A DNA stretch of 37,565 nt from Acetobacteraceae bacterium (GTDB lineage: Bacteria; Pseudomonadota; Alphaproteobacteria; Acetobacterales; Acetobacteraceae), in assembly GCA_025055335.1 (NCBI GenBank), contig JANWXJ010000229.1, forward strand, positions 1 to 37,565, given 5' to 3'. Positions 17,556 through 30,330 of this stretch are shown here, one piece after another. Made by a program: the position numbers and the translations under genes. The notes beneath the pieces were generated by a model that worked only from the letters and a program-made list of their open reading frames with translations, did not search any database and was not told where the DNA came from. Every line of letters starts with the position of its first letter. The stretch's first letter is position 1.

Positions 17556-19889
17556 ATGCGCGCCCTGATCCGCCCGTTCCTGAACCTCTCCGTCGGCTGG
17601 AAGCTCGGCCTTTCGGCCGCCCTTTCGCTCGGCCTGATGGCCGCGCTCGTGCTGCTGCTGCGCAGTGACCTCGCGAGCCTCGCCGACGCGAAAGACGCCG
17701 AGGCGCGGACGCTGTCCGCTCTCGCCACGCTGGTGGACGGCGCCGGTCGTGGGCGGGAGGCGGTGGCCTCCACTGTCAGCATCGGTACCGCGCAGGCGAT
17801 CGAGGCGGTGGACCAGGCCCTCGCCGCGACGATCGCCAGCGCGCGCGAGGCCGAGCGCCAGGTTCGGGCGGCCGCCGCCGAGGCGCGGGGGGAACCTGCC
17901 CGCGCCGCCGCCGCCGCGCTGGCCGAACCGCTCGCCGGCATGGTGCGCGACGCGGAGCGGCTGGCCGAGATCCGCCGCGCGGTGATCCAGGCGCGCGACA
18001 ACGACTTCCTCCCCGCGAGCCAGGACTACGACCAGGCCTTCGAGGCCGCCGCGGCGGGGCTTGAGTTCGAGATCGAAGGCACGGAGGCGCGGGAGGAGGT
18101 GCGCCACCGGCTGATGTCCTTCCACCAGGCGATGAACGAGCTCCGGGTCGGCACGCTTCGCTACCTCGCGACCGGCGATGCCCAGGCGGCGCGTCGGCTG
18201 CGCGGGGCGATGGCGCAGGCCCGCATCCATCTGCGCGCCGCCGCCTCGGCGGGGAGCGAGCGGCACCGCGCCGATGTCGCCCGGCTCGGGCAGGTGTCGG
18301 AGCGGATCGCGGCCGCGACGGTCGCGATCCTCGACGGCATGGCGGCGGCCCGGCTGGTGACGGACCAGAGCCTGCTGCCGCTGCTGCGGCAGATCGGCAC
18401 GCTGATGCAGGAGGCTGAGCAAGCCTTCCTGGCCGAGCGCGAGGCGGAAGCCGCACGCGCCGCGGCCGAGGTGGCGCGCGCGGACCAGACGCTGCTCGGG
18501 CTTGGCGCGGGGCTTGCCGTGCTGCTGCTGCTGTCCGCGGTCGCCGTCTCGGCCAGCGTCGCCACCCCGCTCCGGCGCATCGCCGCGCGGATCGTGGCGC
18601 TGGAGGCGGGCGATGCGGCGGCGCCGGTGCCCGACACCGGCCGCCGCGACGAGATCGGCGCCATCGCCGGCGCGCTCGAGGGCCTGCGCGGCCGGGTGGC
18701 GGAAGCCTTCGAGCGCCAGCAGATGATCGAGCAGCTTCCGACCGGCATCATGACCGCCGACCCGTCCGACGGCTTCCGCATCCGCTACGTGAACCCGGCG
18801 GCGCGCGAGCTGATCCGCACCGTCGAGGCAAGCCTGCCGGTGCGGGCCGACGAGGTGGTCGGCCAGCCGATCGCGCTGTTCCACCGCGACGGTGGTCGCC
18901 ATCACGAGGCGATCCTGTCCGACCCGGCGCGGCTGCCGCACCGCGCCCGCATCCGCATCGGGGGCGAGGTGATGGACCTGATGGTTTCGGCGCTGCGGGG
19001 GCCGGACGGCCGCTATCTCGGGCCGATGGTCGCCTGGTCTCGCGTCACCGCCCAGGCGCGGCTGGCCGATCGCTTCGAGAGCGAGGTCGGCGCGGTGATC
19101 GAGGGGCTGGCCGCGGAGGCCTCCCGGGTGGAGGCCGCGGCGCGCCGCCTGTCCGCCGCCGCCGCCGAGTCGGGGCGCGAGGCGGCGACGGTGGCCGAGG
19201 CGGCGCAGGGGGCCTCGGCGGAGGTGCAGGCGGTTGCCGCCGCGGCGGAAGAGATGGCGGCCTCGGTCGCCGAGATCTCCCGCCGGGTCGCGGAGGCCGC
19301 CGCGGTCGCGGGCCGTGCCGTCGAGGAGGCGCGGAGCACCGACGGCACGGTGCAGGGCCTCGCCGAGGAGGCAGGGCGCATCGGGGATGTGGTCCGGCTG
19401 ATCGGCGACATCGCCGGCCAGACCAACCTGCTGGCGCTGAACGCGACGATCGAGGCGGCGCGGGCCGGGGATGCCGGCAAGGGCTTCGCCGTGGTGGCGA
19501 GCGAGGTCAAGAGCCTCGCCGCCCAGACCGCGAAGGCGACGGAGGAGATCGCCGCCCGCATCGCCGGCATGCAGGACCGCACGCAGCAGGCGGTGGAGGC
19601 GATCCGCGCGATCGGCGCGACCATCCAGCAGACGAGCGAGATCGCGACGGCGATCGCCGCCGCGGTGGAGCAACAGGGCGCCGTCACGCGGGACATCGCC
19701 CGCAGCGCCGGCCAGGTTGCGCAGGGAACCGATACGGTCAGCCGGCGGATCGGCGGCATCCGCCAGGGCGCGGCCGATACCGGCGAGGCGGCGGTCGGGC
19801 TGCTGACCGCCTCCGAGGGCCTGAGCCGCGGCGCCGAGACGCTGCGCGCCCAGGCGGGCAGCTTCCTGGCCGCGGTCCGGTCGGCCTAG
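17556..19889 (+). CDS. Methyl-accepting chemotaxis protein with HAMP and cytoplasmic PAS domain
   Basis: 777 residues. Transmembrane helix 1 is at about 19-37 and helix 2 at about 312-334; between them is a roughly 275-residue helical periplasmic sensor domain rich in Ala/Arg. A HAMP domain follows (about 335-388, [17 protein letters not shown]), then a PAS domain (about 389-500: [32 protein letters not shown]). The signalling domain fills the C-terminal 260 residues, with the tip sequence [20 protein letters not shown] and [12 protein letters not shown], which binds CheA/CheW. There is no receptor tail pentapeptide for CheR. The ligand is unknown. Two sensing inputs (periplasmic and PAS) are possible. 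It presumably acts through the CheY/CheZ encoded at the left end. Confidence 0.92.
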   Translation: MRALIRPFLNLSVGWKLGLSAALSLGLMAALVLLLRSDLASLADAKDAEARTLSALATLVDGAGRGREAVASTVSIGTAQAIEAVDQALAATIASAREAERQVRAAAAEARGEPARAAAAALAEPLAGMVRDAERLAEIRRAVIQARDNDFLPASQDYDQAFEAAAAGLEFEIEGTEAREEVRHRLMSFHQAMNELRVGTLRYLATGDAQAARRLRGAMAQARIHLRAAASAGSERHRADVARLGQVSERIAAATVAILDGMAAARLVTDQSLLPLLRQIGTLMQEAEQAFLAEREAEAARAAAEVARADQTLLGLGAGLAVLLLLSAVAVSASVATPLRRIAARIVALEAGDAAAPVPDTGRRDEIGAIAGALEGLRGRVAEAFERQQMIEQLPTGIMTADPSDGFRIRYVNPAARELIRTVEASLPVRADEVVGQPIALFHRDGGRHHEAILSDPARLPHRARIRIGGEVMDLMVSALRGPDGRYLGPMVAWSRVTAQARLADRFESEVGAVIEGLAAEASRVEAAARRLSAAAAESGREAATVAEAAQGASAEVQAVAAAAEEMAASVAEISRRVAEAAAVAGRAVEEARSTDGTVQGLAEEAGRIGDVVRLIGDIAGQTNLLALNATIEAARAGDAGKGFAVVASEVKSLAAQTAKATEEIAARIAGMQDRTQQAVEAIRAIGATIQQTSEIATAIAAAVEQQGAVTRDIARSAGQVAQGTDTVSRRIGGIRQGAADTGEAAVGLLTASEGLSRGAETLRAQAGSFLAAVRSA

Positions 19890-19902
19890 TGCGATCGTCG
19901 GG

Positions 19903-19939
19903 TTGCGCCGGCCGCAGCCCGGGGCTGCGTCCGGCGCAA
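19903..19939 (+). terminator. Long GC hairpin between the chemoreceptor gene and asd
   Basis: TTGCGCCGG (19903-19911) pairs with CCGGCGCAA (19931-19939); after one C/T mismatch, CGCAGCCC (19913-19920) pairs with GGGCTGCG (19922-19929). The stem is about 17 bp long, 13 bases after the stop codon. There is no T run on the plus strand. A strong 3' end or factor-dependent terminator is likely. Confidence 0.5.
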
Positions 19940-20036
19940 TGGTCGCCTCTGCCGCAGCGCAGCAGCCGCCTTGCGCCGGGTGCCGCATCGCGCGAAAACG
20001 CCCCGCCAGTTCGCTTCGGGACAAGGACACAAAGCC

Positions 20037-21071
20037 ATGGGCTTTCGCGTAGCAGTCGTCGGCGCCACCGGGGCCGTCGGGCGCGAGATCCTGAAAACCC
20101 TGGCCGAGCGGGATTTCCCGGCGGACGAGGTGATCGCGCTGGCCTCCGGCCGCTCCGCCGGGCTCGAGGTGTCCTACGGCGAGAAGCGGGTGCTGAAGGT
20201 CCAGGCGCTGGAATCCTTCGATTTCGCCGGAGTTGATTTCGGCCTGTTCAGCCCGGGCGCCAAGGTGTCGGCGGTGCATGCGCCGCGCGCGGCGGCGGCC
20301 GGCTGCGTGGTGATCGACAACACCAGCCACTTCCGGATGGAGCCGGACGTGCCGCTGATCGTTCCCGAGGTGAACGGCCACGCGCTCGGCCAGTTCAGGA
20401 AGCGGAACATCATCGCCAACCCGAACTGCTCCACCATCCAGATGGTGGTGGCGCTGAAGCCGCTGCACGACATCGCCCGCGTCACGCGCGTCTCGGTGGC
20501 CACCTACCAGTCGGTGTCCGGCGCGGGAAAGGAGGCGATGGACGAGCTGTTCAACCAGACCCGCGGCGTGTTCGTGAACGAGACGGTGGCGCCCGAGCAG
20601 TTCACCAAGCCGATCGCCTTCAACTGCATCCCGCACATCGACGTCTTCCTCGAGGACGGCTCGACCAAGGAGGAGTGGAAGATGGCGGTCGAGACCCGGA
20701 AGATCCTCGATCCCGACATCAAGGTGATCGCCACCTGCGTCCGCGTGCCGGTGTTCATCGGCCATGCCGAGGCGGTGCATGTCGAGTTCGCGAGGCCGAT
20801 CGGCGTGGAGCAGGCGCGCGCCGCGCTGCGCAAGGCCCCGGGCGTGGTGGTGCTGGACCGGCGCGAGGACGGGGGCTACGCCACCCAGGCCGAGATCGCC
20901 GGGGAGGATCCGGTCTATGTCTCCCGCCTGCGCAAGGACCCGACGGTGGAGCACGGCCTCGCCTTCTGGTGCGTGGCCGACAACCTGCGCAAGGGCGCGG
21001 CGCTGAACGCGGTGCAGATCGCCGAGGCGCTGATCCGCGAAGGGCATGTCGCCCCGCGCGTCGCGGCGTGA
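20037..21071 (+). CDS. asd: Aspartate-semialdehyde dehydrogenase
   Basis: 344 residues from the ATG at 20037 (MGFRVAVVGATGAVGREIL); the frame is open back to 19971, but the upstream part is not Asd-like, and ACAAGGA precedes the chosen start. It reduces aspartyl phosphate to the semialdehyde on the way to lysine/diaminopimelate, threonine and methionine. The NADP-binding motif is GATGAVG, the catalytic Cys is Cys131 in NPNCSTIQ, and the substrate-binding part has YQSVSGAGK and the PVFIGHAEAVHVEF segment with the general-base His. It is only 10 bases upstream of sdhC, so read-through into the succinate dehydrogenase genes is possible. Confidence 0.97.
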   Translation: MGFRVAVVGATGAVGREILKTLAERDFPADEVIALASGRSAGLEVSYGEKRVLKVQALESFDFAGVDFGLFSPGAKVSAVHAPRAAAAGCVVIDNTSHFRMEPDVPLIVPEVNGHALGQFRKRNIIANPNCSTIQMVVALKPLHDIARVTRVSVATYQSVSGAGKEAMDELFNQTRGVFVNETVAPEQFTKPIAFNCIPHIDVFLEDGSTKEEWKMAVETRKILDPDIKVIATCVRVPVFIGHAEAVHVEFARPIGVEQARAALRKAPGVVVLDRREDGGYATQAEIAGEDPVYVSRLRKDPTVEHGLAFWCVADNLRKGAALNAVQIAEALIREGHVAPRVAA

Positions 21072-21081
21072 GGAACGTGGC

Positions 21082-21525
21082 ATGAGCAACGACAGCCGGG
21101 AGGCCCTGATGGTCGGGCGGCGGAGCGACGGCTCCGTCGTGCGCCGGCCGCTTTCGCCGCATCTGCAGGCCTATGACATGCTGCAGATGTCGAGCCTGCT
21201 CTCGATCCTGCACCGCGCGAGCGGGGTTGCGCTCACTGCGGGCGTGCTGCTGCTGGTATGGTGGCTGGTGGCGCTCGCCTCCGGCCCGGCCGCCTTCGCG
21301 GCGGTGCAATGGTTCCTCGGGTCCTTCCTCGGCCTTCTGGTGCTGTTCGGCGTGACGGTCGCGGGGTGGTACCACACGCTGGCCGGCATCAGGCATCTGG
21401 CCTGGGATGCGGGCTACGGCTTCCGGATCGAGCAGATGTACCGCAGCGGCCGCCTGGTGGTGATCGGCACCGCCGTGCTGACGCTGCTCACCTGGGTGTT
21501 GGCAATCGTCGCGTGGGTGTCCTGA
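21082..21525 (+). CDS. sdhC: Succinate dehydrogenase cytochrome b556 subunit
   Basis: 147 residues from the ATG at 21082 (MSNDSREALMVG), with GAGGAACG upstream. Three transmembrane helices. Family marks are RPLSPHLQAYDM, the quinone-site SILHRASGVAL (His44, Arg45), and the haem-binding stretch GWYHTLAGIRHLAWDAG with His98 and His105. It anchors the SdhAB catalytic part of complex II in the inner membrane. Its stop overlaps the sdhD start (TGATG). Confidence 0.95.
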   Translation: MSNDSREALMVGRRSDGSVVRRPLSPHLQAYDMLQMSSLLSILHRASGVALTAGVLLLVWWLVALASGPAAFAAVQWFLGSFLGLLVLFGVTVAGWYHTLAGIRHLAWDAGYGFRIEQMYRSGRLVVIGTAVLTLLTWVLAIVAWVS

Positions 21526-21914
21526 TGGCAGAGGGCGTGAAGCGGCTTCAGACGCCGCTCGGGCGCGTCCGCGGGCTGGGTTCGGCCCGCAGCGGCACGC
21601 ATCACTGGTGGATGCAGCGGGTCACCTCCATCGCGCTGGTCCCGCTCGTGGTGTGGTTCGCAGCCGCGGCGATCGGCCTCGCCGGCGCCGGCTACGAGGC
21701 GAGCGCGGCCTTCGTCGCCGATCCGGTGAACGCGGTGCTGCTGCTGCTCCTGGTCGGCGTGACGCTGCATCACCTCGCGGCCGGGCTGCAGGTGGTGATC
21801 GAGGACTATGTGCGCGCGGAAGGCGTGCGGCTCGCCGCGGTCTGGGGCGTGAAGGCGGCCTGCCTCGTGCTCGGGCTGTTCGCCGCCGTCGCCATCCTGC
21901 GCATCGCGGTCTGA
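21525..21914 (+). CDS. sdhD: Succinate dehydrogenase membrane anchor subunit
   Basis: 129 residues with three transmembrane helices. The N-terminal GLGSARSGTHHWWMQRVTSI and the HHLAAGLQVVIEDYV segment (haem-ligand His and the quinone-site Asp-Tyr) identify alphaproteobacterial SdhD. It pairs with SdhC to bind haem b and ubiquinone. The ATG shares a base with the sdhC stop. A 78-base gap with no evident hairpin precedes sdhA. Confidence 0.94.
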   Translation: MAEGVKRLQTPLGRVRGLGSARSGTHHWWMQRVTSIALVPLVVWFAAAAIGLAGAGYEASAAFVADPVNAVLLLLLVGVTLHHLAAGLQVVIEDYVRAEGVRLAAVWGVKAACLVLGLFAAVAILRIAV

Positions 21915-21992
21915 GGCCTTGCGGAGCGGCGGGGCGCGCACAGGTCAGGAACAGGCGCGGGACGCCCGCGCGAGAGGCACGGGACAACAAGA

Positions 21993-23804
21993 ATGAACGC
22001 CATCACCATGCCGTCCAACGGCGCCTATCGCATCGTGGACCACACCTATGACGTGGTGGTCGTCGGTGCCGGGGGCGCCGGCTTGCGCGCCGCCTTCGGC
22101 ATGGCGGCGGCGGGGCTGAAGACCGCCTGCATCACCAAGGTGTTCCCGACGCGCAGCCACACCGTCGCCGCCCAGGGCGGGGTGGGCGCAGCACTCGGCA
22201 ACATGGGAGAGGACGACTGGCGCTGGCACATGTACGACACCGTGAAGGGGTCGGACTGGCTCGGCGACCAGGACGCGATCGAGTACATGTGCCGGGAAGC
22301 GATCCCGGCCGTGATCGAGCTCGAGCACTACGGCGTGCCGTTCAGCCGCACCGAGGACGGGCGCATCTACCAGCGCCCCTTCGGCGGCCACATGAAGCAC
22401 TACGGCAAGGAGCCGGCGATGCGCGCCTGCGCCGCCGCCGACCGCACGGGGCACGCCATCCTGCACACGCTCTACCAGCAGTCGCTGAAGCACAACACCG
22501 AGTTCTTCGTCGAGTATTTCGCCCTCGACCTCATCATGGACGAGGAGGGCGCCTGCCGCGGGGTGGTGGCGTGGTGCCTCGAGGACGGGACGATCCACCG
22601 CTTCCGCGCGCAGCTCACGGTGCTGGCCACCGGCGGCTACGGGCGGGCGTGGTTCTCCTGCACCTCCGCCCACACCTGCACGGGCGACGGCAACGGCATG
22701 GTGTTGCGCGCCGGGCTGCCGCTGCAGGACCAGGAGTTCGTGCAGTTCCACCCCACGGGGATCTACGGCGCCGGCTGCCTCATCACCGAGGGCGCGCGCG
22801 GCGAGGGCGGGTATCTCACGAACTCGGAGGGCGAGCGCTTCATGGAGCGCTACGCGCCGACGGCGAAGGACCTCGCCAGCCGCGACGTCGTCTCCCGCGC
22901 CATGGCGATCGAGATCCGAGAGGGGCGCGGGGTCGGGCCGCTCAAGGACCACATCCACCTGCACCTCGAGCACCTCGGCGCCGACATCCTGCACGAACGC
23001 CTTCCCGGCATCAGCGAGACCGCCAAGATCTTCGCCGGGGTGGACGTGACGAAGGAGCCGATCCCGATCCTGCCGACCGTGCACTACAACATGGGCGGCA
23101 TCCCGACGAACATCCACACCGAGGTCCTGAACCCGACGAAGGACGACCAGGACCGCGTGGTGCCCGGGCTGATGGCCGTGGGCGAGGCGGCCTGCGTGTC
23201 CGTCCACGGCGCGAATAGGCTCGGGACCAACTCGCTGCTCGATCTTGTCGTGTTCGGGCGGGCGGCTGCGCACCGCGCGGCCGAGGTGGTGAAGCCCGGC
23301 GCGACCCAGCCGCCGCTGCCGCCGCGCGCCGGGGAGGCCGCGCTCGATCGCCTCGACCGCCGCCGCCACGCCAAGGGCGGCACGCCGACGGCCGAACTGC
23401 GGCTTGCCATGCAGCGGACCATGCAGACCCACGCCGCGGTGTTCCGCACGAGCGAGCTGCTGGCCGAGGGCGTCGAGAAGCTGCGCAAGGTCTGGGCGGG
23501 CCTGGGCGACCTTCGCGTCTCCGACCGCTCGCTGATCTGGAATACCGATCTCGTGGAGGCGCTCGAGCTCGACAACCTGCTCGGCAACGCGATGACGACG
23601 ATCGTCAGCGCCGAGGCGCGCAAGGAGAGCCGCGGCGCCCACGCGCATGAGGACTATCCCGAGCGCGACGACGTCAACTGGATGAAGCACACGCTCGCCT
23701 GGTGCGACGAGGCGGGCAACGTCCGGCTCGACTACCGCGACGTGAAGATGCGCACCTTGACCAACGAGGTGCAGGTGTTCCCCCCGAAGGCACGGGTGTA
23801 CTGA
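21993..23804 (+). CDS. sdhA: Succinate dehydrogenase flavoprotein subunit
   Basis: 603 residues, full length. It oxidises succinate to fumarate with covalently bound FAD. The FAD-binding Rossmann motif is [14 protein letters not shown] (residues 21-34), the flavinylation His is His56 in [11 protein letters not shown], and active-site segments include [34 protein letters not shown] and [13 protein letters not shown]. The C-terminal helical domain ([29 protein letters not shown]) is complete. sdhB follows after 3 bases. Confidence 0.98.
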   Translation: MNAITMPSNGAYRIVDHTYDVVVVGAGGAGLRAAFGMAAAGLKTACITKVFPTRSHTVAAQGGVGAALGNMGEDDWRWHMYDTVKGSDWLGDQDAIEYMCREAIPAVIELEHYGVPFSRTEDGRIYQRPFGGHMKHYGKEPAMRACAAADRTGHAILHTLYQQSLKHNTEFFVEYFALDLIMDEEGACRGVVAWCLEDGTIHRFRAQLTVLATGGYGRAWFSCTSAHTCTGDGNGMVLRAGLPLQDQEFVQFHPTGIYGAGCLITEGARGEGGYLTNSEGERFMERYAPTAKDLASRDVVSRAMAIEIREGRGVGPLKDHIHLHLEHLGADILHERLPGISETAKIFAGVDVTKEPIPILPTVHYNMGGIPTNIHTEVLNPTKDDQDRVVPGLMAVGEAACVSVHGANRLGTNSLLDLVVFGRAAAHRAAEVVKPGATQPPLPPRAGEAALDRLDRRRHAKGGTPTAELRLAMQRTMQTHAAVFRTSELLAEGVEKLRKVWAGLGDLRVSDRSLIWNTDLVEALELDNLLGNAMTTIVSAEARKESRGAHAHEDYPERDDVNWMKHTLAWCDEAGNVRLDYRDVKMRTLTNEVQVFPPKARVY

Positions 23805-23807
23805 GAC

Positions 23808-24590
23808 ATGGCGACCTTCACCCTTCCGGCGAACAGCCGCCTCACCCAGGGCAAGACCTACAGGGCGCCCGCGGGGGCGAAGAACGTCCGCGCCTTCAGG
23901 ATCTACCGCTGGGACCCGGACAGCGGCGAGAACCCGCGCACCGACACCTACGAGATCGACCTCGACCAGTGCGGCCCGATGGTGCTGGACGCGCTGATCA
24001 AGATCAAGAACGAGGTGGATTCCACCCTCACCTTCCGCCGCTCCTGCCGAGAGGGCATCTGCGGCTCCTGCGCGATGAACATCGACGGCCTCAACACTCT
24101 GGCCTGCCTGAAGCCGATCGAGGAGGTGAAGGGCGAGGTGCGGATCATGCCGCTGCCGCACATGCCGGTGGTGAAGGACCTCGTGCCGGATCTCTCGCAG
24201 GTCTATGCGCAGTACCGCTCGATCGAGCCGTGGCTCAAGGCCGACACGGCGCCCCCGCCGGATGCCGAGCGCCGCCAGTCCAAGGAGGAACGCGCGAAGC
24301 TCGACGGGCTGTGGGAGTGCATCCTGTGCTTCTGCTGCTCCACCTCCTGTCCCTCCTACTGGTGGAACGGCGACCGTTACCTCGGCCCCGCCATCCTGCT
24401 GCAGGCCTACCGCTGGATCGCCGATTCCCGCGACGAGGCGACGGGCGAGCGGCTCGACAACCTGGAAGACCCGTTCCGGCTGTACCGCTGCCACACCATC
24501 ATGAACTGCACGCGCACCTGCCCGAAGGGCCTCAATCCGGCGGAAGCCATCGGCAAGATCAAGCAGCTCATGGTGCAGCGCCAGGGCTGA
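23808..24590 (+). CDS. sdhB: Succinate dehydrogenase iron-sulfur subunit
   Basis: 260 residues. It carries electrons from SdhA to quinone through three clusters, all of whose ligands are visible: the [2Fe-2S] motif [16 protein letters not shown] plus TLAC, the [4Fe-4S] motif [16 protein letters not shown], and the [3Fe-4S] motif [17 protein letters not shown]. The length and ending ([11 protein letters not shown]) are normal. It completes the sdhCDAB operon, and zapE follows 22 bases later. Confidence 0.98.
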   Translation: MATFTLPANSRLTQGKTYRAPAGAKNVRAFRIYRWDPDSGENPRTDTYEIDLDQCGPMVLDALIKIKNEVDSTLTFRRSCREGICGSCAMNIDGLNTLACLKPIEEVKGEVRIMPLPHMPVVKDLVPDLSQVYAQYRSIEPWLKADTAPPPDAERRQSKEERAKLDGLWECILCFCCSTSCPSYWWNGDRYLGPAILLQAYRWIADSRDEATGERLDNLEDPFRLYRCHTIMNCTRTCPKGLNPAEAIGKIKQLMVQRQG

Positions 24591-24612
24591 AGGGCCCGGC
24601 AGGCCGCGCGCG

Positions 24613-25779
24613 ATGGACGGCCCGACCCCGCCAGCCACCGACGCAGATCCGCGCGGCCCCGTCTTCGCCTACCGCGCGCGCGTCGCCTCCGGCGCGCTCT
24701 CGCACGATCCGGCGCAGGCCGCCGCCGCCGAGGCGCTGCAGGCGCTGTGGGTGCGGCTGCGCGGCTACGAACCGCGCACGCAGCAGCAAGTCGCCCCCGG
24801 CCTCTTCGCCCGCCTCCTCCGCCGCATCCCCGGCCGAGAGGCGCCGGAGCCGATCCGCGGCCTCTATCTCGTCGGCGAGGTCGGGCGCGGCAAGTCCATG
24901 CTGATGGACATGTTCTTCGGCACCGCCGAGGTGCCGCGCAAGCAGCGCCTCCACTTCCACGAGTTCATGGAGCGCTGCCACAAGCGCATCCATGCCTGGA
25001 AGCAGGCGCATGGCAACACCGCGGACCCGATCCCGCCGCTCGCCGACAGCATCGCCGCGGATGCCGCGCTGCTCTGCTTCGACGAGTTCCAGGTGCATGA
25101 CGTGGCGGACGCGATGATCCTCGGCCGCCTGTTCCAGGCGCTGTTCGCGCGCGGCACCGTCGTCGTCGCCACCTCCAACACCGCGCCGGACGACCTGTTC
25201 AAGGGCCGCCCCGGGCGCGACGCCTTCCTGCCCTTCATCGCCGTCCTCAAGGACAACCTCGAGGTGCTGACGCTGGCCGCCGCCCGCGACTACCGGCGCG
25301 AGCGCGCCGCCGTGGGCAGCGTCTGGCACGTGCCGGCGGATGGCCGGGCCGAGCGCGCGCTCGACGCGGCGTTCCGCGCCCTCTCGGGACAGGACCGCGG
25401 CGCGCCGCTCACGCTCACGGTGTTCGGGCGCGAGGTGAGGCTGCCGGAGGAGGCCAACGGCGTCGTCCGCGCCGGCTTCGAGGACCTGTGCGGCGCGCCG
25501 CTCGGCGCATCGGACTACCTCGCGCTCGCCAGCCACGCCCGCGCGCTGGTGCTGGACGGCATCCCCCGCTTCACCGCCGACAACCGCGACAAGGCGCGTC
25601 GCTTCGTCCTGCTGGTGGATGCGCTCTACGAGCACCGCGTGCGGCTGGTCGCCTCCGCCGCCGCCGAACCCGACGCGCTCTGCCCCGAGGGCGACGAGGC
25701 GGCGATCTTCGCCCGCACCGCGAGCCGGCTCGAGGAGATGCGGAGCGCGTCGTACCAGGCGCGCGAGCATCTCACGTGA
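24613..25779 (+). CDS. zapE: AFG1-like ATPase ZapE
   Basis: 388 residues, the ordinary length of the AFG1/LACE1/ZapE family. Walker A is GEVGRGKS (residues 88-95) in LYLVGEVGRGKSMLMDMFF, Walker B is LLCFDEFQVHDVADA (Asp157, Glu158), and a sensor region VVATSNTAPDDLFKG follows. In E. coli ZapE associates with the Z ring; the mitochondrial relative works in respiratory-complex protein quality control. Its position directly after sdhB, as in many alphaproteobacteria, fits the second role at least as well. Its last 8 bases overlap the end of the convergent glycosyltransferase gene. Confidence 0.93.
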   Translation: MDGPTPPATDADPRGPVFAYRARVASGALSHDPAQAAAAEALQALWVRLRGYEPRTQQQVAPGLFARLLRRIPGREAPEPIRGLYLVGEVGRGKSMLMDMFFGTAEVPRKQRLHFHEFMERCHKRIHAWKQAHGNTADPIPPLADSIAADAALLCFDEFQVHDVADAMILGRLFQALFARGTVVVATSNTAPDDLFKGRPGRDAFLPFIAVLKDNLEVLTLAAARDYRRERAAVGSVWHVPADGRAERALDAAFRALSGQDRGAPLTLTVFGREVRLPEEANGVVRAGFEDLCGAPLGASDYLALASHARALVLDGIPRFTADNRDKARRFVLLVDALYEHRVRLVASAAAEPDALCPEGDEAAIFARTASRLEEMRSASYQAREHLT

Positions 25780-27331
25780 GCGGCGCGTCGGGATCCCCGG
25801 CCAGGCGGACGATCAGGGGCAGCACCTCCTCGATCCGGAGCGACCAGGATTGGCCGACCGGCTCCGCCGGTTCGAGCCAGAGCACGTGCCGGTGTCCGAC
25901 GGCACGCGAGATGCGCGCCATGTTGAAGCGCGCCCCGGCGTAGATCACCGCCGGCATCAGCTCGACGACGGTGATGCCCGGGCGCGCGAAGGCGAGATGC
26001 GCGAGGCCGGCGCCGTGCGGCGAGACGATCAGCCGCGCAGCCCGGACGATGCGCACCTGTTCCAGGAAGCCCCGCCCGCCGAAGCAGACGGGGACGAAGC
26101 CGAGCTCCGCGAGGCGCTGCTCGAACTCGGCCTCGTTGCGGAGCGGCCGGCGCCGCGAATCGCGCCGGGAGAGGTAGAGCAGCGGCCCGCTCGACCCTGC
26201 GGGCGGCGGCTCCGACTCCGCCAGCGCGACGATCGGGTCGAGCATGCGCGCGCAGGCCGCGCGGTTCCCGATGGCGAGCACGGGCTGGCTCGACAGGGTC
26301 AGTCGGCGCACGCGCAATACCGGATCCACCACGCGCATCGGCCATGGCCGGCCACCCTGCGCCGCGGCAAGCGACTCGGAGATGAAGGCCGGCGCCCCCG
26401 GCCCCACCAGCAACGGGGGCGGCCCGTCCGGCCGATCGGCCGCGGCGCCGAGCGCGAACAGCCGGTTCAGACACCAGTGGTAGAAGTTGCGGTCGGAACC
26501 GCGGGCCGCGAGTTCGCCTTCGGCGATCTCGGGCGCCCTCGCCATGGCCGCCAGATCCTCGGCCGGAACCGGGCGCCGCAGGCCGGGCGCGAGCCCCTGC
26601 CAGACCTGCCGGCCATCCGGCCGCCAGACCTGCCCATTCGCGTTGACGAAGACGTCCTCGACAAGTGTCTGCGCCGGCCCAGGCGCGCCTCGCGCGGCCT
26701 CCTCCTCGAGGGCGTCCGCAAGGGCGCGGAACTCCGCCACAGCCTCGGCGCCGGCGGCGGAGGAGGCGCGTATCTCGATCGGGCGGCGCCGCGGCGGCGG
26801 CGGACCCCCGGGGGCGAGCGGCACCGCGCGGCGTCCGCGCCCGGGCCGCTCGCTCGGGCCGAGGCAGGCCTGCCCGACCGCCTGGGCGGCCATGCGCAGG
26901 AGCGGTTCGTCGGAGCGGGCGAAGGCGACGAGCGTCGTGGCCAGCGGATCGGATGCCTCCGGCGCGGTGAACAGCGTCGGATCGGCGGAGAGGACAAGCC
27001 ATGCCTCGAACGGCGCGCCGGCCAGCAGCACGAGTCGGGCGACGCGGGCCCGCACCCCGTGCGGCAGGGCGGCTGGGATCGCGGCCTCGGCCGCCTTCCG
27101 CGCCGCCGGCAGCGATCCGGCATTGGCCGCCGCCTCTGCCAGGGCAAGGATCGCCCCCGGGGTGAAGCGGCCGGCCGGCACCCTCGATCCCGCCTCGCAG
27201 GCGGCCGCCCAGCGGCGCCGGGCGGCAAGCCTCGCCACGCGGCGCAGGACCGGCGGCTCGTCGGCATCGGATGTTGGCCCGAGTGCGGCCGGGTCGGCAG
27301 TACGGCGAGGGGTGTCGGGACTGGCGCTCAT
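25772..27331 (-). CDS. Family 61 glycosyltransferase (DUF563) with helical N-terminal repeat region
   Basis: 519 residues from the ATG at 27331 (MSASPDTPRR); a GTG at 27358 in the same frame would add nine. Residues about 40-170 are Ala-rich paired helices of TPR-like kind (LALAEAAANAGSLPAARKAA). The C-terminal half is a GT61 catalytic domain: NFYHWCLNRLFALG, LYLSRRDSRRRPLRNE, then VRIVRAARLIVSPHGAGLAH with the family SPHGAGL motif, and GITVVELMP. No signal peptide or membrane segment is visible, so it should act in the cytosol, probably on a surface polysaccharide or glycan (possibly flagellin-linked, by general context only). It is the only minus-strand gene in the right half of the window. 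Its stop lies within the zapE end. Confidence 0.85.
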   Translation of the reverse strand: MSASPDTPRRTADPAALGPTSDADEPPVLRRVARLAARRRWAAACEAGSRVPAGRFTPGAILALAEAAANAGSLPAARKAAEAAIPAALPHGVRARVARLVLLAGAPFEAWLVLSADPTLFTAPEASDPLATTLVAFARSDEPLLRMAAQAVGQACLGPSERPGRGRRAVPLAPGGPPPPRRRPIEIRASSAAGAEAVAEFRALADALEEEAARGAPGPAQTLVEDVFVNANGQVWRPDGRQVWQGLAPGLRRPVPAEDLAAMARAPEIAEGELAARGSDRNFYHWCLNRLFALGAAADRPDGPPPLLVGPGAPAFISESLAAAQGGRPWPMRVVDPVLRVRRLTLSSQPVLAIGNRAACARMLDPIVALAESEPPPAGSSGPLLYLSRRDSRRRPLRNEAEFEQRLAELGFVPVCFGGRGFLEQVRIVRAARLIVSPHGAGLAHLAFARPGITVVELMPAVIYAGARFNMARISRAVGHRHVLWLEPAEPVGQSWSLRIEEVLPLIVRLAGDPDAPLT

Positions 27332-27346
27332 CGCCCCGACGTAGCA

Positions 27347-27357
27347 TGCCGTCGGCA
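27347..27357. promoter_or_regulatory. Short palindrome in the divergent gap between the GT61 gene and the small exported protein
   Basis: TGCCG-T-CGGCA, an 11-base inverted repeat 16 bases before the GT61 ATG. It could be a repressor half-pair or chance. The rest of the 155-bp divergent gap shows no convincing promoter to my eye. Confidence 0.18.
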
Positions 27358-27486
27358 CGCCGGGAGCGCTGCCCGATTTCTGCCATCTTCGGCCGATCTT
27401 TGGGGGTCATGCCGCTCTGGAGGGGGCCGCGGGCTCTGCATGGCTCGACGGCCCTGGAGCGGCGGCAACGACACGAAGGGGGCAAG

Positions 27487-29116
<1,630 letters not shown>

Positions 29117-29132
29117 GCCGGGGGGCCGGGGC

Positions 29133-30329
<1,197 letters not shown>

Positions 30330-30330
30330 G

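Noticed and set aside
17493-21089. Open minus-strand frame of about 1,200 codons opposite the chemoreceptor and asd
   Set aside because: Same reason: shadow of two clearly recognised genes and it runs through their gap hairpin.
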